A DNA stretch of 64,000 nt from Anaerostipes amylophilus (GCF_025567365.1 NZ_JAOQJG010000001.1:434001-498000); one strand, 5' to 3'; numbered from the stretch's first letter, positions 1 to 8,475 are shown. Notes: generated by a model from the sequence alone, not told the origin. Numbers and translations: made by a program.

Positions 1-438
1 AAACATCCTCTCTACATCTCTAAGTCTGAATCGAAATTCTTCTATCTTTCTAGCCTCTCCTTTATCTGCGATTGCCAGAGTCAGGATACAGGTTCCACCA
101 TTTTTAAGGACTGGCTTTATTTCTTTATCTGTTTTAAATCTTGCTTTGACTGATTTGAAGTCTCTCTCATCATTTGCCTCTTGATCATTTCCTAAATCTA
201 ATCGGTAAATGTATTTATGGGCGGCACATTCAAATAAATCTACATACCATTCCTGAATTCCTTGAAAGTCTGATCTATAATTTTTGTATTTTGCATCACA
301 TGCGAAAAAGTTTTCTTTATTGCTCAGCAGAAAAATATCTGGTCTTAGCTCATGTGTTGTGTAATCATCTCCCGCTTTTTTTGCACTTTTCCCTTTGAAT
401 GCACAGTTATATCCAAGATATTCTGTTTTCGGGAATCT
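1..438 (-). pseudogene. 3' fragment of a PD-(D/E)XK-type nuclease gene, 5' end lost
   Basis: An open frame on the minus strand runs from 438 off the left edge of the window (about 146 codons). It encodes a coherent globular sequence with R-P-D-I-F-L-L followed about 15 residues later by A-C-D-A-K-Y-K. This is the spacing of a PD-(D/E)XK nuclease core (Asp, then D-A-K in the ExK position), as in McrC/DUF2357-like restriction proteins. An in-frame TAA lies immediately upstream (439-441) and no ATG, GTG or TTG start exists in the first 120 codons, so the 5' part has been removed. The break coincides with the lantibiotic-cassette promoter at 434. The exact family is an inference; loss of the 5' end is read directly. 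Confidence 0.6.
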
Positions 439-469
439 TTATGAAATCTTCAAAATTGCCCGGTATGCT
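434..469 (+). promoter_or_regulatory. OmpR-type tandem operator and -10 of the lantibiotic-immunity operon
   Basis: Two AATCTT half-sites (434-439 and 445-450) are spaced 11 bp apart, as expected for an OmpR/PhoB-type dimer. A TATGCT -10 follows 13 nt after the second half-site (464-469). There is no good -35, which fits an activator-dependent promoter. The same arrangement recurs at 5171-5206. The cognate regulator is presumably the one at 3107-3769. Confidence 0.6.
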
Positions 470-500
470 ATCCGTAAAATCAAAGAAAGGACTTGATTAT

Positions 501-1205
501 ATGGATATGATTTTGAAAACGACTGACCTCTGCAAAAATTTCAAGGGGCAAATGGCGGTAAACAATGTGTCACTGAACATCCGGCGCAACTCGGTTTATG
601 GTATGCTGGGGCCGAATGGGGCTGGCAAATCCACGATCTTAAAAATGCTCACCGGCATTTTGCGCCCCACATCGGGAAGCATCGAGTTTGACGGCCACCC
701 GTGGAAGCGGAATGATCTGGAGCATATCGGTGCTTTGATTGAGATGCCCCCGCTTTACGAAAATCTGACTGCATACGAAAATCTCAAAGTCAGAACTACA
801 TTGCTCGGCCTGGACGATGCACGAATTAACGAGGTATTGCAAATTGTCCAGCTCACGAATACCGGCAAGAAACGGGCCGGGCAATTTTCTCTTGGTATGA
901 AGCAGCGGCTTGGTATTGCTATTGCATTGCTGAACAGTCCCCAGCTTTTGATTCTGGATGAACCGACTAACGGCCTTGACCCTTTAGGGATTGAGGAACT
1001 TCGAGAGTTAATTCGCTCTTTTCCCTGCAAAGGGATTACAGTTATTTTGTCCAGCCATATTCTGTCAGAAGTCCAGCAGATTGCAGATCATGTGGGTATC
1101 ATTGCTGGCGGCGTCCTTGGATATGAGGGAGAGCTTCGCGCCGGTGAAGATTTGGAACAACTCTTTATGGATGTTATTCGCAGAAATGGTAAGGAGGGAT
1201 ATTAA
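501..1205 (+). CDS. Lantibiotic-protection ABC transporter, ATPase subunit (LanF/CprA type)
   Basis: This 234-residue ATPase would power export or expulsion of lantibiotic-type peptides from the membrane. Walker A (GPNGAGKST, residues 37-45), the signature L-G-M-K-Q (131-135) and Walker B with L-D-E-P-T-N-G-L-D (152-160) are all intact. The start at 501 is chosen because AAGAAAGG lies 10 nt upstream; an open frame extends back to 399 but would run through the promoter. It is the first gene of a run followed directly by two permeases, a lipoprotein and a two-component system, the layout of LanFEG-I-RK immunity loci and of Clostridioides difficile CprABC-RK. Bacitracin-type exporters are the alternative, but they have a single large permease. 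Confidence 0.85.
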   Translation: MDMILKTTDLCKNFKGQMAVNNVSLNIRRNSVYGMLGPNGAGKSTILKMLTGILRPTSGSIEFDGHPWKRNDLEHIGALIEMPPLYENLTAYENLKVRTTLLGLDDARINEVLQIVQLTNTGKKRAGQFSLGMKQRLGIAIALLNSPQLLILDEPTNGLDPLGIEELRELIRSFPCKGITVILSSHILSEVQQIADHVGIIAGGVLGYEGELRAGEDLEQLFMDVIRRNGKEGY

Positions 1206-1952
1206 ATGGAGATGGCATATATTCAGGCAGAGAACCTAAAGCATAAGAGAACTTTCACAAAAACACTGATCGTTCTGGCCCCGTTTGTAACTGCGCTTAT
1301 GAACTTTTTTGCCCCTCTTTGGTTCCAGCTCAATTCTTATAATTGGTGGTATATCCTGCTTTATCCTGGATTCCTTACGCTCACCTGTGCCTTGATTGAA
1401 CAGCGGGATAATGGCAAACTAAAATATCGTGCCGTTGCTTCATTGCCTGTTTCGCAGAACAAAGTCTGGAAAGCAAAAATTGGAGTGGCCGGTATTTACT
1501 CCTGTGTGGGGAATTTCATTTTCCTGGCGCTAAATCTGTTGGGCGGTTTTGCAATATTAGTTATCAACGAAATTCCCCTGACAATCGGAATTTGGCAGGC
1601 TGCGGCCGGAACAGCTTGTATTGTCATTGCAAGCCTATGGGAAGTTCCGCTGTGCTTATGGTTATCAAAAAAAGTTGGTATCTTTGTCACGGTTATTCTT
1701 AATGCCGGACTTGGAAGCGTTTTAGGGATTTTCACGGCTACAACCTCTTTGTGGATGATCTGCCCGTATAGCTGGGTGCCGCATCTTATGATTTCCGTGT
1801 TAGGTATTTTGCCTAATGGTGAGCCGGTTGCAGATCAGAGTACGGCAATGGCATTTTGGATGATTATACTTGTATTGGTCATTTCGCTGGCCTGGTTTGC
1901 GGCGCTGTCATTTTTAACTGCAAGATGGTTTGAGAAAAAGGAGGTGGGGTAA
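1206..1952 (+). CDS. Lantibiotic-protection ABC transporter permease (LanE/CprB type)
   Basis: This 248-residue integral membrane protein has about six hydrophobic segments, the usual size of LanE permeases. It begins 1 base after the ATPase stop, preceded by AAGGAGG inside the end of that gene, so the two are translationally coupled. The N-terminus (residues 1-20, M-A-Y-I-Q-A-E-N-L-K-H-K-R-T) resembles the start of ABC-2-type permeases of bacteriocin immunity systems. It should form a heterodimer with the next gene product. Substrate specificity cannot be read from the sequence. Confidence 0.8.
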   Translation: MEMAYIQAENLKHKRTFTKTLIVLAPFVTALMNFFAPLWFQLNSYNWWYILLYPGFLTLTCALIEQRDNGKLKYRAVASLPVSQNKVWKAKIGVAGIYSCVGNFIFLALNLLGGFAILVINEIPLTIGIWQAAAGTACIVIASLWEVPLCLWLSKKVGIFVTVILNAGLGSVLGIFTATTSLWMICPYSWVPHLMISVLGILPNGEPVADQSTAMAFWMIILVLVISLAWFAALSFLTARWFEKKEVG

Positions 1953-1954
1953 CT

Positions 1955-2698
1955 ATGGTATCTGTGGTTCGCTGCTGGAAAGCAGAATATCAGAAGTGTA
2001 AACATAGCATTTTGCTCTATATGCACATCATGATTCCGATTATATGTGCGGCGATTTTTGCGGGTTACTATCATATATCCAGATGGGAACTGGCAACCAA
2101 AATCAGTGCCTATCTGGAAGTGCTGGCCGTTGCGTTCCCGTTTCTGATCGGCATTATTGTGGGCCTGGTTGTTCAGATCGAAAATCAGGCCGGGCATTAT
2201 CAGCTTTTGTTGGGTACAATCCCATCTCGCATGGCAACGTATATTGGTAAACTTGGTTTTCTGATGATCTGTGCTTTTGGCGCAACATTTTTAGCGTTAG
2301 GAACATTCGCTGCACTATATAGGGATGCTCCGGCAAGCCTTTACCTGAAAGCAGGGATTCTATTGTTGATTACCATGCTTCCCATTTACCTGATTCATTT
2401 GTTTGTGGGAATGAGCTTCGGAAAAGGTGCATCTATGGGATTGGGAATTGCAGGGAGTTTAATAGCTGCCCTTATGATAACAGGGCTTGGTGACGCTACA
2501 TGGAAATATATTCCCTGGGCCTGGGGCGTTCGTGCTATGGATTACACTGTGCTTGCATGGGATAGCCCCCAACTGTATGCACAGGTAAAAACCGATTTTT
2601 TCAGCGGTATGATTATTTCTGTATGCTGCACTGTTTGTCTGCTGATTGCCAGTTTGGTTTGGTTTCATGGTTGGGAGGGAGGTAAAAACAGTGAATAA
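1955..2698 (+). CDS. Lantibiotic-protection ABC transporter permease (LanG/CprC type)
   Basis: This is the second permease, 247 residues with about six membrane segments, starting 3 bases after the previous stop. An AAGGAGGTGGGG Shine-Dalgarno overlaps the end of the upstream gene. Its N-terminus (W-K-A-E-Y-Q-K-C-K-H-S) carries the short basic cytoplasmic leader typical of this family. It overlaps the lipoprotein gene by 8 bases. Together with the preceding ATPase and permease it makes a complete LanFEG transporter. Confidence 0.8.
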   Translation: MVSVVRCWKAEYQKCKHSILLYMHIMIPIICAAIFAGYYHISRWELATKISAYLEVLAVAFPFLIGIIVGLVVQIENQAGHYQLLLGTIPSRMATYIGKLGFLMICAFGATFLALGTFAALYRDAPASLYLKAGILLLITMLPIYLIHLFVGMSFGKGASMGLGIAGSLIAALMITGLGDATWKYIPWAWGVRAMDYTVLAWDSPQLYAQVKTDFFSGMIISVCCTVCLLIASLVWFHGWEGGKNSE

Positions 2699-3068
2699 AA
2701 AGTGCCTGTTTGCCATGGTAATTGTGCTTGTAAGTCTTATATGCTTATCGGCCTGCGGTGCGCTCCGCGATACCGCCGATAAAAATAAGGCGTTAAATGA
2801 ATCTCTGCCGTATTATGAGCTGAACGCCGCAAACTATGATGAAATTTCATATAACGGCCTGACATATACCATAACGGATGAATGTCTTGAAATATCAGAA
2901 CTGCAAGAAGAAATCGGGCAGGTATCGAAACGCTTCAAAAATGTGGCGGGGGAAGATTTCAGTTTCGGCTACGTTTACAGTATTGTGGATGTGGATATAA
3001 GCAATGCCGTAGCTGTAAATATCAACAATGAATATCGGAAAGCTGACATTAAAAATAATGATGAGTAA
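2691..3068 (+). CDS. NisI/SpaI-like lantibiotic immunity lipoprotein
   Basis: This is a 125-residue secreted lipoprotein. The hydrophobic leader ends in the lipobox L-S-A-C, giving an acylated Cys at about residue 22. The GTG start at 2691 is chosen because GGAGGT lies 7 nt upstream; the longer open frame from 2646 has no such signal and would hide the leader. The mature part (Y-Y-E-L-N-A-A-N-Y-D, then Y-N-G-L-T-Y and Q-V-S-K-R-F) resembles the short LanI/SpaI family, which binds its cognate lantibiotic at the membrane surface. LanI proteins diverge strongly, so position in the operon is half the argument. No lantibiotic precursor or LanB/C/M gene is present, so this looks like stand-alone immunity. 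Confidence 0.65.
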   Translation: MNKKCLFAMVIVLVSLICLSACGALRDTADKNKALNESLPYYELNAANYDEISYNGLTYTITDECLEISELQEEIGQVSKRFKNVAGEDFSFGYVYSIVDVDISNAVAVNINNEYRKADIKNNDE

Positions 3069-3082
3069 CCTCGACAATGTGG

Positions 3083-3088
3083 TATAAT
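3083..3088 (+). promoter_or_regulatory. Extended -10 promoter for the response regulator/kinase pair
   Basis: TGGTATAAT (an extended -10 of the form TGN-TATAAT) lies between the lipoprotein gene and the response regulator, without a convincing -35. It could give basal expression of the two-component genes independently of the induced operon promoter. Confidence 0.4.
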
Positions 3089-3106
3089 TGGGCGGGAGGT
3101 GATTTT

Positions 3107-3769
3107 TTGACCCACTTACTTGTAGTTGACGATGAAGTTTCTATCTTGGAATTGATTAAGAACAGTTTGGGGAAAGATGGATATTTGATAACAGTCTGTC
3201 AAAATGCGGATGATGTAGACATCAAAAAGCTGCATTTCTATGACCTCATTCTTTTGGATGTGATGATGCCTGGCACAGACGGGTTTGAGTTTTGCAAACA
3301 GATCAGGAATATGGTAGACTGCCCGATTCTCTTTCTGACCGCAAAGACATTAGAGGAAGATATATTGTTTGGATTGGGCATCGGTGCGGATGATTATATT
3401 ACGAAACCTTTTCGTATTCAGGAGCTTCGCGCCCGTGTCGCGGCACATTTACGCAGAGAAAAAAGGGAGCATCACAGCACACTTTCATTTGAGCCTGATA
3501 TAAGATTTGACCTTTCCGCAAAGGTACTGTATGTTTCAGAACAGCCGGTTCCCCTTACCAAAAGCGAGTATTCAATCTGTGAATACCTTGCGAAAAACCG
3601 GGGACAGGTTTTTACAAAAGAACAAATCTATGAAGCCGTTTTCGGGTTTGATGGAATAGGCGATAACTCTACAATCTCAACGCATATAAAAAATATTCGT
3701 GCGAAATTGGAGCATTTCAAAATAAGTCCGATCAGCACCGTATGGGGGATAGGATATAAATGGGAGTGA
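3107..3769 (+). CDS. OmpR-family response regulator of the lantibiotic cassette (LanR/CprR type)
   Basis: This 220-residue regulator has a receiver domain with acidic pair D8-D9, phospho-acceptor D51 (L-L-D-V-M-M-P) and T-K-P lysine near 100. A winged-helix effector domain follows (T-K-S-E-Y-S-I, G-D-N-S-T-I-S-T-H-I-K-N-I-R). The TTG start at 3107 has GGGAGGT 7 nt upstream and gives a standard receiver N-terminus. The ATG at 3077 has no ribosome-binding site and overlaps the -10 element. It overlaps the kinase gene by 10 bases. The AATCTT tandem sites at 434 and 5171 are the obvious candidate targets (inference). Confidence 0.85.
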   Translation: MTHLLVVDDEVSILELIKNSLGKDGYLITVCQNADDVDIKKLHFYDLILLDVMMPGTDGFEFCKQIRNMVDCPILFLTAKTLEEDILFGLGIGADDYITKPFRIQELRARVAAHLRREKREHHSTLSFEPDIRFDLSAKVLYVSEQPVPLTKSEYSICEYLAKNRGQVFTKEQIYEAVFGFDGIGDNSTISTHIKNIRAKLEHFKISPISTVWGIGYKWE

Positions 3770-5124
3770 AAAAGAAACCTACATTGAAAATATTGTTTCG
3801 CCAGTTTGCTATCTCCCTCATTGTCATGCTGGTAGCGGCAATTATTGTCCCTTTTGGTTTAGAGGGACTTGCTGTAAATGCTGGATTAGCTACAAGAGCA
3901 AATCTAAGTGAATTGCAGGTAAAAGAGATCATTCCAACGCTGACGATTGCCCCGGATATTACAAAAGTTGTGATTCCACAGGGATGCGGCTACTTAATTC
4001 TGGACAAGAACTTTAATGAGCTTTACAGCAATATGGACGATGATGAAAAAGAAATTGCCCTGCTGTACGCAAAGGGAGAATATATTGAATATGCTACGGG
4101 GAGGCAGTTTGCACTTGTTGTCCGGGAAAACGAATTTTGCGTTTTAAGGTATTATATTGGTTCTCAATTTACAGTGTCATGGCTACCGGAATATTTTCCA
4201 TCTCCTGACAAGCTTGCGTTTATCCTGATGGCTGTAAATTCGCTGCTGGTCATTATCATACTGACCGCCAGATTTGCTAAGAACCTGCGTACACAACTGA
4301 CCCCGCTTTTTGAAGCAACTGCGGAGGTTTCAAAGCAAAACCTTGATTTTGAAGTAGGACACGCCAAAATCAAAGAGTTTGAAGATGTCCTTGCATCTTT
4401 TTCAGATATGAAAGATAATCTGAAAATTTCGTTAGAACGGCAATGGAAAACCGAACAGACACAGAAAGAGCAAATCGCCGCGCTTGCCCATGATTTGAAA
4501 ACGCCTCTGACGGTTATTCAAGGAAATGCTGATTTACTCACAGAAACAAATCTTGATGATGAGCAACGATTATACGCTGGTTACGTCGTGGAAAGCTCCG
4601 GCCAGATGCAGTCATATATTCAAACCCTGATTGATATATCACGGGCGGCGGTTGGTTATCAGCTCCATATTGAAAGTATAGACTTGCCAGCGTTCATGCA
4701 GCACTTGTTCGGTTATATGGAATCACTATGCCGGACAAAAGAAATCCGGCTGCAAATGAATACTGTTTCACTCCCTCAAATGCTGAAATTTGATAGGGTG
4801 CTGATAGAACGTGCTATTATGAATGTTATCAGTAATGGGCTGGACTACTCCCCGCAAGGCGGAACGCTTTATGTGGATGTTCAGAGTAACAACGGTTTCG
4901 TGGAAATTTCAGTCACAGACGAGGGAACGGGGTTTTCTAAAGAGGCATTATGCCACGCACAGGAACGGTTCTATATGGGCGATCAAAGCCGCAATTCAAA
5001 GTTACACTTTGGTATGGGTCTATATATTACAAATTCGATTATGGAACAACATAATGGTCAGCTTATTTTAGAAAATTCAAAAGAAACCGGCGGCGCAAAG
5101 GTTACTATGAAACTTCCTTGCTGA
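3760..5124 (+). CDS. Sensor histidine kinase of the lantibiotic cassette (LanK/CprK type)
   Basis: This is a 454-residue membrane kinase. One transmembrane segment lies near residues 13-35 and another near 145-170, with an extracytoplasmic sensor of about 110 residues between them, then a HAMP-like linker. The H-box reads A-L-A-H-D-L-K-T-P-L, the N-box N-V-I-S-N-G-L-D-Y-S, and the G-boxes D-E-G-T-G-F and G-M-G-L-Y. The start overlaps the regulator stop, so the two are coupled. The extracellular domain size resembles NisK-type peptide sensors more than the short BceS type. Confidence 0.85.
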   Translation: MGVKKKPTLKILFRQFAISLIVMLVAAIIVPFGLEGLAVNAGLATRANLSELQVKEIIPTLTIAPDITKVVIPQGCGYLILDKNFNELYSNMDDDEKEIALLYAKGEYIEYATGRQFALVVRENEFCVLRYYIGSQFTVSWLPEYFPSPDKLAFILMAVNSLLVIIILTARFAKNLRTQLTPLFEATAEVSKQNLDFEVGHAKIKEFEDVLASFSDMKDNLKISLERQWKTEQTQKEQIAALAHDLKTPLTVIQGNADLLTETNLDDEQRLYAGYVVESSGQMQSYIQTLIDISRAAVGYQLHIESIDLPAFMQHLFGYMESLCRTKEIRLQMNTVSLPQMLKFDRVLIERAIMNVISNGLDYSPQGGTLYVDVQSNNGFVEISVTDEGTGFSKEALCHAQERFYMGDQSRNSKLHFGMGLYITNSIMEQHNGQLILENSKETGGAKVTMKLPC

Positions 5125-5138
5125 TTTTCCGATAGTGT

Positions 5139-5168
5139 AATGGACGTCTTTTATGTCCGTCCATTTTT
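5139..5168 (+). terminator. Terminator of the lantibiotic cassette
   Basis: AATGGACG and CGTCCATT form an 8-bp perfect stem followed by a run of T, 14 bases after the kinase stop. Confidence 0.75.
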
Positions 5169-5170
5169 CA

Positions 5171-5206
5171 AATCTTTATGAAATCTTCAAAAATTCCTCT
5201 TATCAT
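5171..5206 (+). promoter_or_regulatory. Second copy of the cassette promoter/operator, no gene behind it
   Basis: AATCTT half-sites at 5171-5176 and 5182-5187 again have an 11-bp period. A TATCAT -10 lies exactly 13 nt later (5201-5206). Twenty-two bases are identical to the site at 434-455. No plausible open reading frame follows; a strong terminator hairpin comes about 60 nt later. Confidence 0.55.
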
Positions 5207-5212
5207 GTATCT

Positions 5213-5300
5213 AAAAAAAAAACATCTGCCCAGCGGCAGAAAAGAAAAAAACGCTTCAAATCGTCGCCCGGTAGGTTTACGACCTGCCGGGCGATTTTTG
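5213..5300 (+). ncRNA. Possible short regulated RNA from the second cassette promoter
   Basis: A transcript starting about 7 nt after the -10 at 5201 would carry an A-rich start, a small hairpin (CTGCC / GGCAG, 5226-5239) and end at the hairpin at 5265-5293. It would be about 85-90 nt long. This is inference from promoter plus terminator spacing; a decayed gene remnant is the alternative. Confidence 0.3.
5265..5299 (+). terminator. Strong GC-rich terminator hairpin
   Basis: CGCCCGGTAGG and CCTGCCGGGCG pair over 11 bp (one G-T pair) with a 7-nt loop, followed by ATTTTTG. Nothing coding on the plus strand lies between the cassette terminator and this one. Confidence 0.6.
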
Positions 5301-5433
5301 TCGATTTTCGTAGATTGTACTGGCAGATGTAAAATCGGACATCATTTTCCGAAATTTGGCAAATTATTTTAATTTTACAGTTTCCATATGTGTTATCGCT
5401 GAACCATGGAGTTAATATCATTGAAAAAGGGTA

Positions 5434-5484
5434 TAAAAAAACAGTCTGCCCTGACGGAAAATATTTCCATCAAAACAAACTGTT
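5434..5484 (-). terminator. Terminator downstream of guaA
   Basis: Read on the minus strand, AACAGT and ACTGTT close a long stem with an inner GGAAA/TTTCC pairing, followed by a run of seven T. It lies about 170 bases past the guaA stop. The stretch from 5485 to 5657 shows nothing else. Confidence 0.55.
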
Positions 5485-5657
5485 CTTCATATTCACACTA
5501 ATTATATTTTCTGAGCATAGTTACTTTTGCGAAAATCTCAGATAACTCCGGAAAGAAAACAAAGAAAAAAAGATTTTTTAACTCCATTTGCACTCCACCG
5601 GAACATCCAGACAGCCCGCAAAACCTTTATTTATGGGCTTTTTCGCAATTTAGTCCG

Positions 5658-7205
5658 CTACTCAAATTCAATAGTTCCAGGTGGTTTAGAAGTTAAATCG
5701 TACATTACTCTATTAACTCCCTTAACCTCATTAATAATCCTGTTCATTACCTTATTCAATACTTCATAAGGAATCTCTGATGCTTCTGCTGTCATGAAGT
5801 CGATTGTTTTTACTGCTCTTAATGCTACTGCATAGTCATATGTTCTGAAGTCTCCCATTACTCCAACGCTTCGCATATTTGTCAGTGCTGCGAAGTACTG
5901 GTTGATTTCTTTATCTAATCCTGCTTTGGCAATTTCTTCTCTGTAGATTGCGTCTGCGTCCTGGACGATTTTTACTTTTTCTTCTGTGACTTCTCCGATA
6001 ATTCTAATTCCTAGTCCTGGTCCTGGGAATGGTTGGCGGAATACAAGTTTTTCTGGGATTCCTAACTGTAATCCTGCCTGTCTTACTTCGTCTTTGAACA
6101 GGTCTCGTAATGGTTCGATGATTTCTTTGAAATCTACGAAGTCTGGCAGTCCTCCTACGTTGTGGTGGGATTTGATGACTGCTGATTCTCCACCTAATCC
6201 ACTTTCTACTACGTCTGGGTAGATTGTCCCCTGTGCTAAGAAGTCTACTGCACCAATCTTCTTCGCTTCTTCTTCGAAGATTCGGATGAATTCTTCTCCG
6301 ATGATCTTACGTTTTGCTTCTGGTTCTGTGACTCCTTTTAATTTGTCATAGTATCTCTGCTGTGCATTGACACGGATGAAGTTTAAGTTGAACTGTCCAT
6401 TTTCTCCAAATACACCTTCGACTTCGTCACCTTCGTCTTTTCTTAATAATCCGTGGTCAACAAATACACATGTTAATTGTTTTCCGATGGCTCTTGATAA
6501 TAACCCGGCTGCTACGGATGAGTCTACTCCTCCTGATAAGGCAAGTAATACTTTTCCATCTCCAACTTTCTCACGGATCTCTTTGATCGTGCTTTCTACG
6601 AAAGCATCCATCTTCCAGTCACCCGCACATCCGCAGACTCCTAATACGAAGTTAGAAAGCATTGTCTTTCCTTCGACTGTGTGAAGTACTTCTGGATGGA
6701 ACTGGATTGCATATAAGGATTTGTCTGCATTCTCAGCTGTTGCAACTGGGCAGTCTGCTGTGTGGGCAGAAATCTCAAATCCTGGAGCAACCTGTGAAAT
6801 ATAATCTGTATGGCTCATCCAACAGATTGTTTTTTCTGATACATTTTCAAATAATTTGGAATCTTTCTTGTCGATCAGGACTTCTGTTTTACCATATTCG
6901 CTTACTTCAGCTTTCTCTACTTTTCCTCCAAGGACGTGCTGCATCAGCTGTGCTCCGTAGCATAATCCTAACACTGGAATTCCAAGTTCAAATAATTCCT
7001 TGCTGTACGTTGGAGAATCTGGTTCGTAACAGCTGTTTGGTCCACCTGTTAAGATGATTCCCTTTGGATTCATTTCTTTGATTTTGTCGATACCGATCTT
7101 GTAAGAATAAATCTCGCAGTATACATTGCACTCACGTACGCGGCGTGCAACTAACTGATTATACTGACCACCAAAATCGATGACGATCACTAATTCATTT
7201 TTCAC
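5658..7205 (-). CDS. guaA: GMP synthase (glutamine-hydrolysing)
   Basis: The enzyme converts XMP, glutamine and ATP to GMP. The 515-residue protein has an N-terminal class I glutamine amidotransferase domain (G-L-C-Y-G-A-Q nucleophile elbow near residue 82, H-P-E-V near 170). An ATP-pyrophosphatase domain follows (A-L-S-G-G-V-D-S-S near residue 225), and a C-terminal dimerization domain ends in the family-typical P-P-G-T-I-E-F-E. Length is normal. Only 39 bases separate it from metK upstream, so it could be cotranscribed; there is no room for a purine riboswitch. Confidence 0.98.
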   Translation of the reverse strand: MKNELVIVIDFGGQYNQLVARRVRECNVYCEIYSYKIGIDKIKEMNPKGIILTGGPNSCYEPDSPTYSKELFELGIPVLGLCYGAQLMQHVLGGKVEKAEVSEYGKTEVLIDKKDSKLFENVSEKTICWMSHTDYISQVAPGFEISAHTADCPVATAENADKSLYAIQFHPEVLHTVEGKTMLSNFVLGVCGCAGDWKMDAFVESTIKEIREKVGDGKVLLALSGGVDSSVAAGLLSRAIGKQLTCVFVDHGLLRKDEGDEVEGVFGENGQFNLNFIRVNAQQRYYDKLKGVTEPEAKRKIIGEEFIRIFEEEAKKIGAVDFLAQGTIYPDVVESGLGGESAVIKSHHNVGGLPDFVDFKEIIEPLRDLFKDEVRQAGLQLGIPEKLVFRQPFPGPGLGIRIIGEVTEEKVKIVQDADAIYREEIAKAGLDKEINQYFAALTNMRSVGVMGDFRTYDYAVALRAVKTIDFMTAEASEIPYEVLNKVMNRIINEVKGVNRVMYDLTSKPPGTIEFE

Positions 7206-7244
7206 TCGTTTTCCTCCTGAGTTGCCTAAATGATGTGCTTCGTT

Positions 7245-8426
7245 TTATTCACCTTTTAACAGATCAACTTTGTCTAATCTCTCCCATGGAAGATCAAGGT
7301 CATTTCTTCCGAAATGTCCATAAGCTGCTGTCTGTTTGTAGATTGGCCTTCTTAAATCTAACATCTTGATGATTCCAGCTGGACGAAGATCGAAATATTT
7401 ACGGATCAGGTCTACTAATTCCTGATTAGATTTCTTTCCTGTTCCAAATGTATCAACCATAATGGATGTTGGCTCTGCTACACCGATCGCATAAGATAAC
7501 TGAATCTCACATTTATCAGCTAAGCCTGCTGCTACGATGTTCTTCGCTACATAACGTGCTGCGTAAGCTGCAGAACGGTCTACCTTTGTGCAGTCCTTTC
7601 CAGAGAAAGCCCCGCCACCATGGCGTGCATATCCACCATATGTATCTACGATGATCTTTCTTCCTGTTAATCCTGCATCTCCGTGTGGTCCACCGATTAC
7701 AAATCTTCCTGTTGGGTTAATGAAAAATTTTGTTTCATCATCCACCATGTCTGCTGGAAGAATCTTATCGAAGACTTCACGTTTGATATCTTCATGAATC
7801 TGTTCCTGTGTGATATCAGGATCATGCTGTGTAGATAATACAACTGCATCAAGACGGCTTGGTTTACCATCATCATACTCTACAGTTACCTGTGTTTTAC
7901 CATCTGGTCTTAAATAAGACAGTGTTCCATCTTTTCTTACTTTTGTTAACTGTCTTGCAAGTTTATGTGCAAGAGAGATTGGGTATGGCATATATTCTTC
8001 TGTTTCATTTGTAGCAAATCCAAACATCATTCCCTGATCTCCGGCTCCAATTGCGTCGATCTCTTCATCTGTCATGTTGTTTTCTTTTGCTTCTAATGCC
8101 TTGTCTACACCCATAGCAATATCACTTGACTGTTCATCGATTGTTGTGATAACACCACATGTATCAGCGTCGAATCCGTATTTTCCTCTTGTATATCCGA
8201 TCTCACGGACTGTATCACGGACGATTTTCTGGATATCTACATATGCTTTTGTAGAAATCTCTCCCATGACCATAACAATTCCCGTTGTTGTACAAGTTTC
8301 ACATGCAACACGGCTCATTGGATCCTGCTCTAACAGCGCATCTAAGATCGCATCGGAAATCTGGTCACAGACTTTGTCTGGATGTCCTTCTGTCACGGAC
8401 TCTGATGTGAATAATACTTTATCCAT
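7245..8426 (-). CDS. metK: S-adenosylmethionine synthetase
   Basis: The enzyme makes SAM from methionine and ATP in the cytosol. The 393-residue protein shows the family signatures G-A-G-D-Q-G-M-M-F-G and G-G-G-A-F-S-G-K-D, the N-terminal T-E-G-H-P-D-K and full length. AGAAAGGA lies 9 nt before the ATG. The 77-base upstream gap contains the terminator of the preceding operon and no space for a SAM riboswitch, so control must be by promoter alone or by another means. Confidence 0.98.
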   Translation of the reverse strand: MDKVLFTSESVTEGHPDKVCDQISDAILDALLEQDPMSRVACETCTTTGIVMVMGEISTKAYVDIQKIVRDTVREIGYTRGKYGFDADTCGVITTIDEQSSDIAMGVDKALEAKENNMTDEEIDAIGAGDQGMMFGFATNETEEYMPYPISLAHKLARQLTKVRKDGTLSYLRPDGKTQVTVEYDDGKPSRLDAVVLSTQHDPDITQEQIHEDIKREVFDKILPADMVDDETKFFINPTGRFVIGGPHGDAGLTGRKIIVDTYGGYARHGGGAFSGKDCTKVDRSAAYAARYVAKNIVAAGLADKCEIQLSYAIGVAEPTSIMVDTFGTGKKSNQELVDLIRKYFDLRPAGIIKMLDLRRPIYKQTAAYGHFGRNDLDLPWERLDKVDLLKGE

Positions 8427-8475
8427 TCTTTTATCCTTTCTTATAATAAATCGCTTATATCTATAAAATGCTATG

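Noticed and set aside
399..500. Upstream extension of the ABC ATPase reading frame
   Set aside because: It runs through the operator and -10, and has no ribosome-binding site; AAGAAAGG fits the ATG at 501.
434..5192. 22-bp identical direct repeats taken as target-site duplication or att sites of the lantibiotic cassette
   Set aside because: The repeat is itself a tandem AATCTT site with a -10 at identical spacing on both sides, so promoter/operator is the better reading. The right-hand flank does not continue the cut nuclease gene.
5203..5421. Minus-strand frame past the cassette
   Set aside because: It runs through two terminator hairpins and encodes no coherent protein; it is not the missing 5' part of the nuclease gene.
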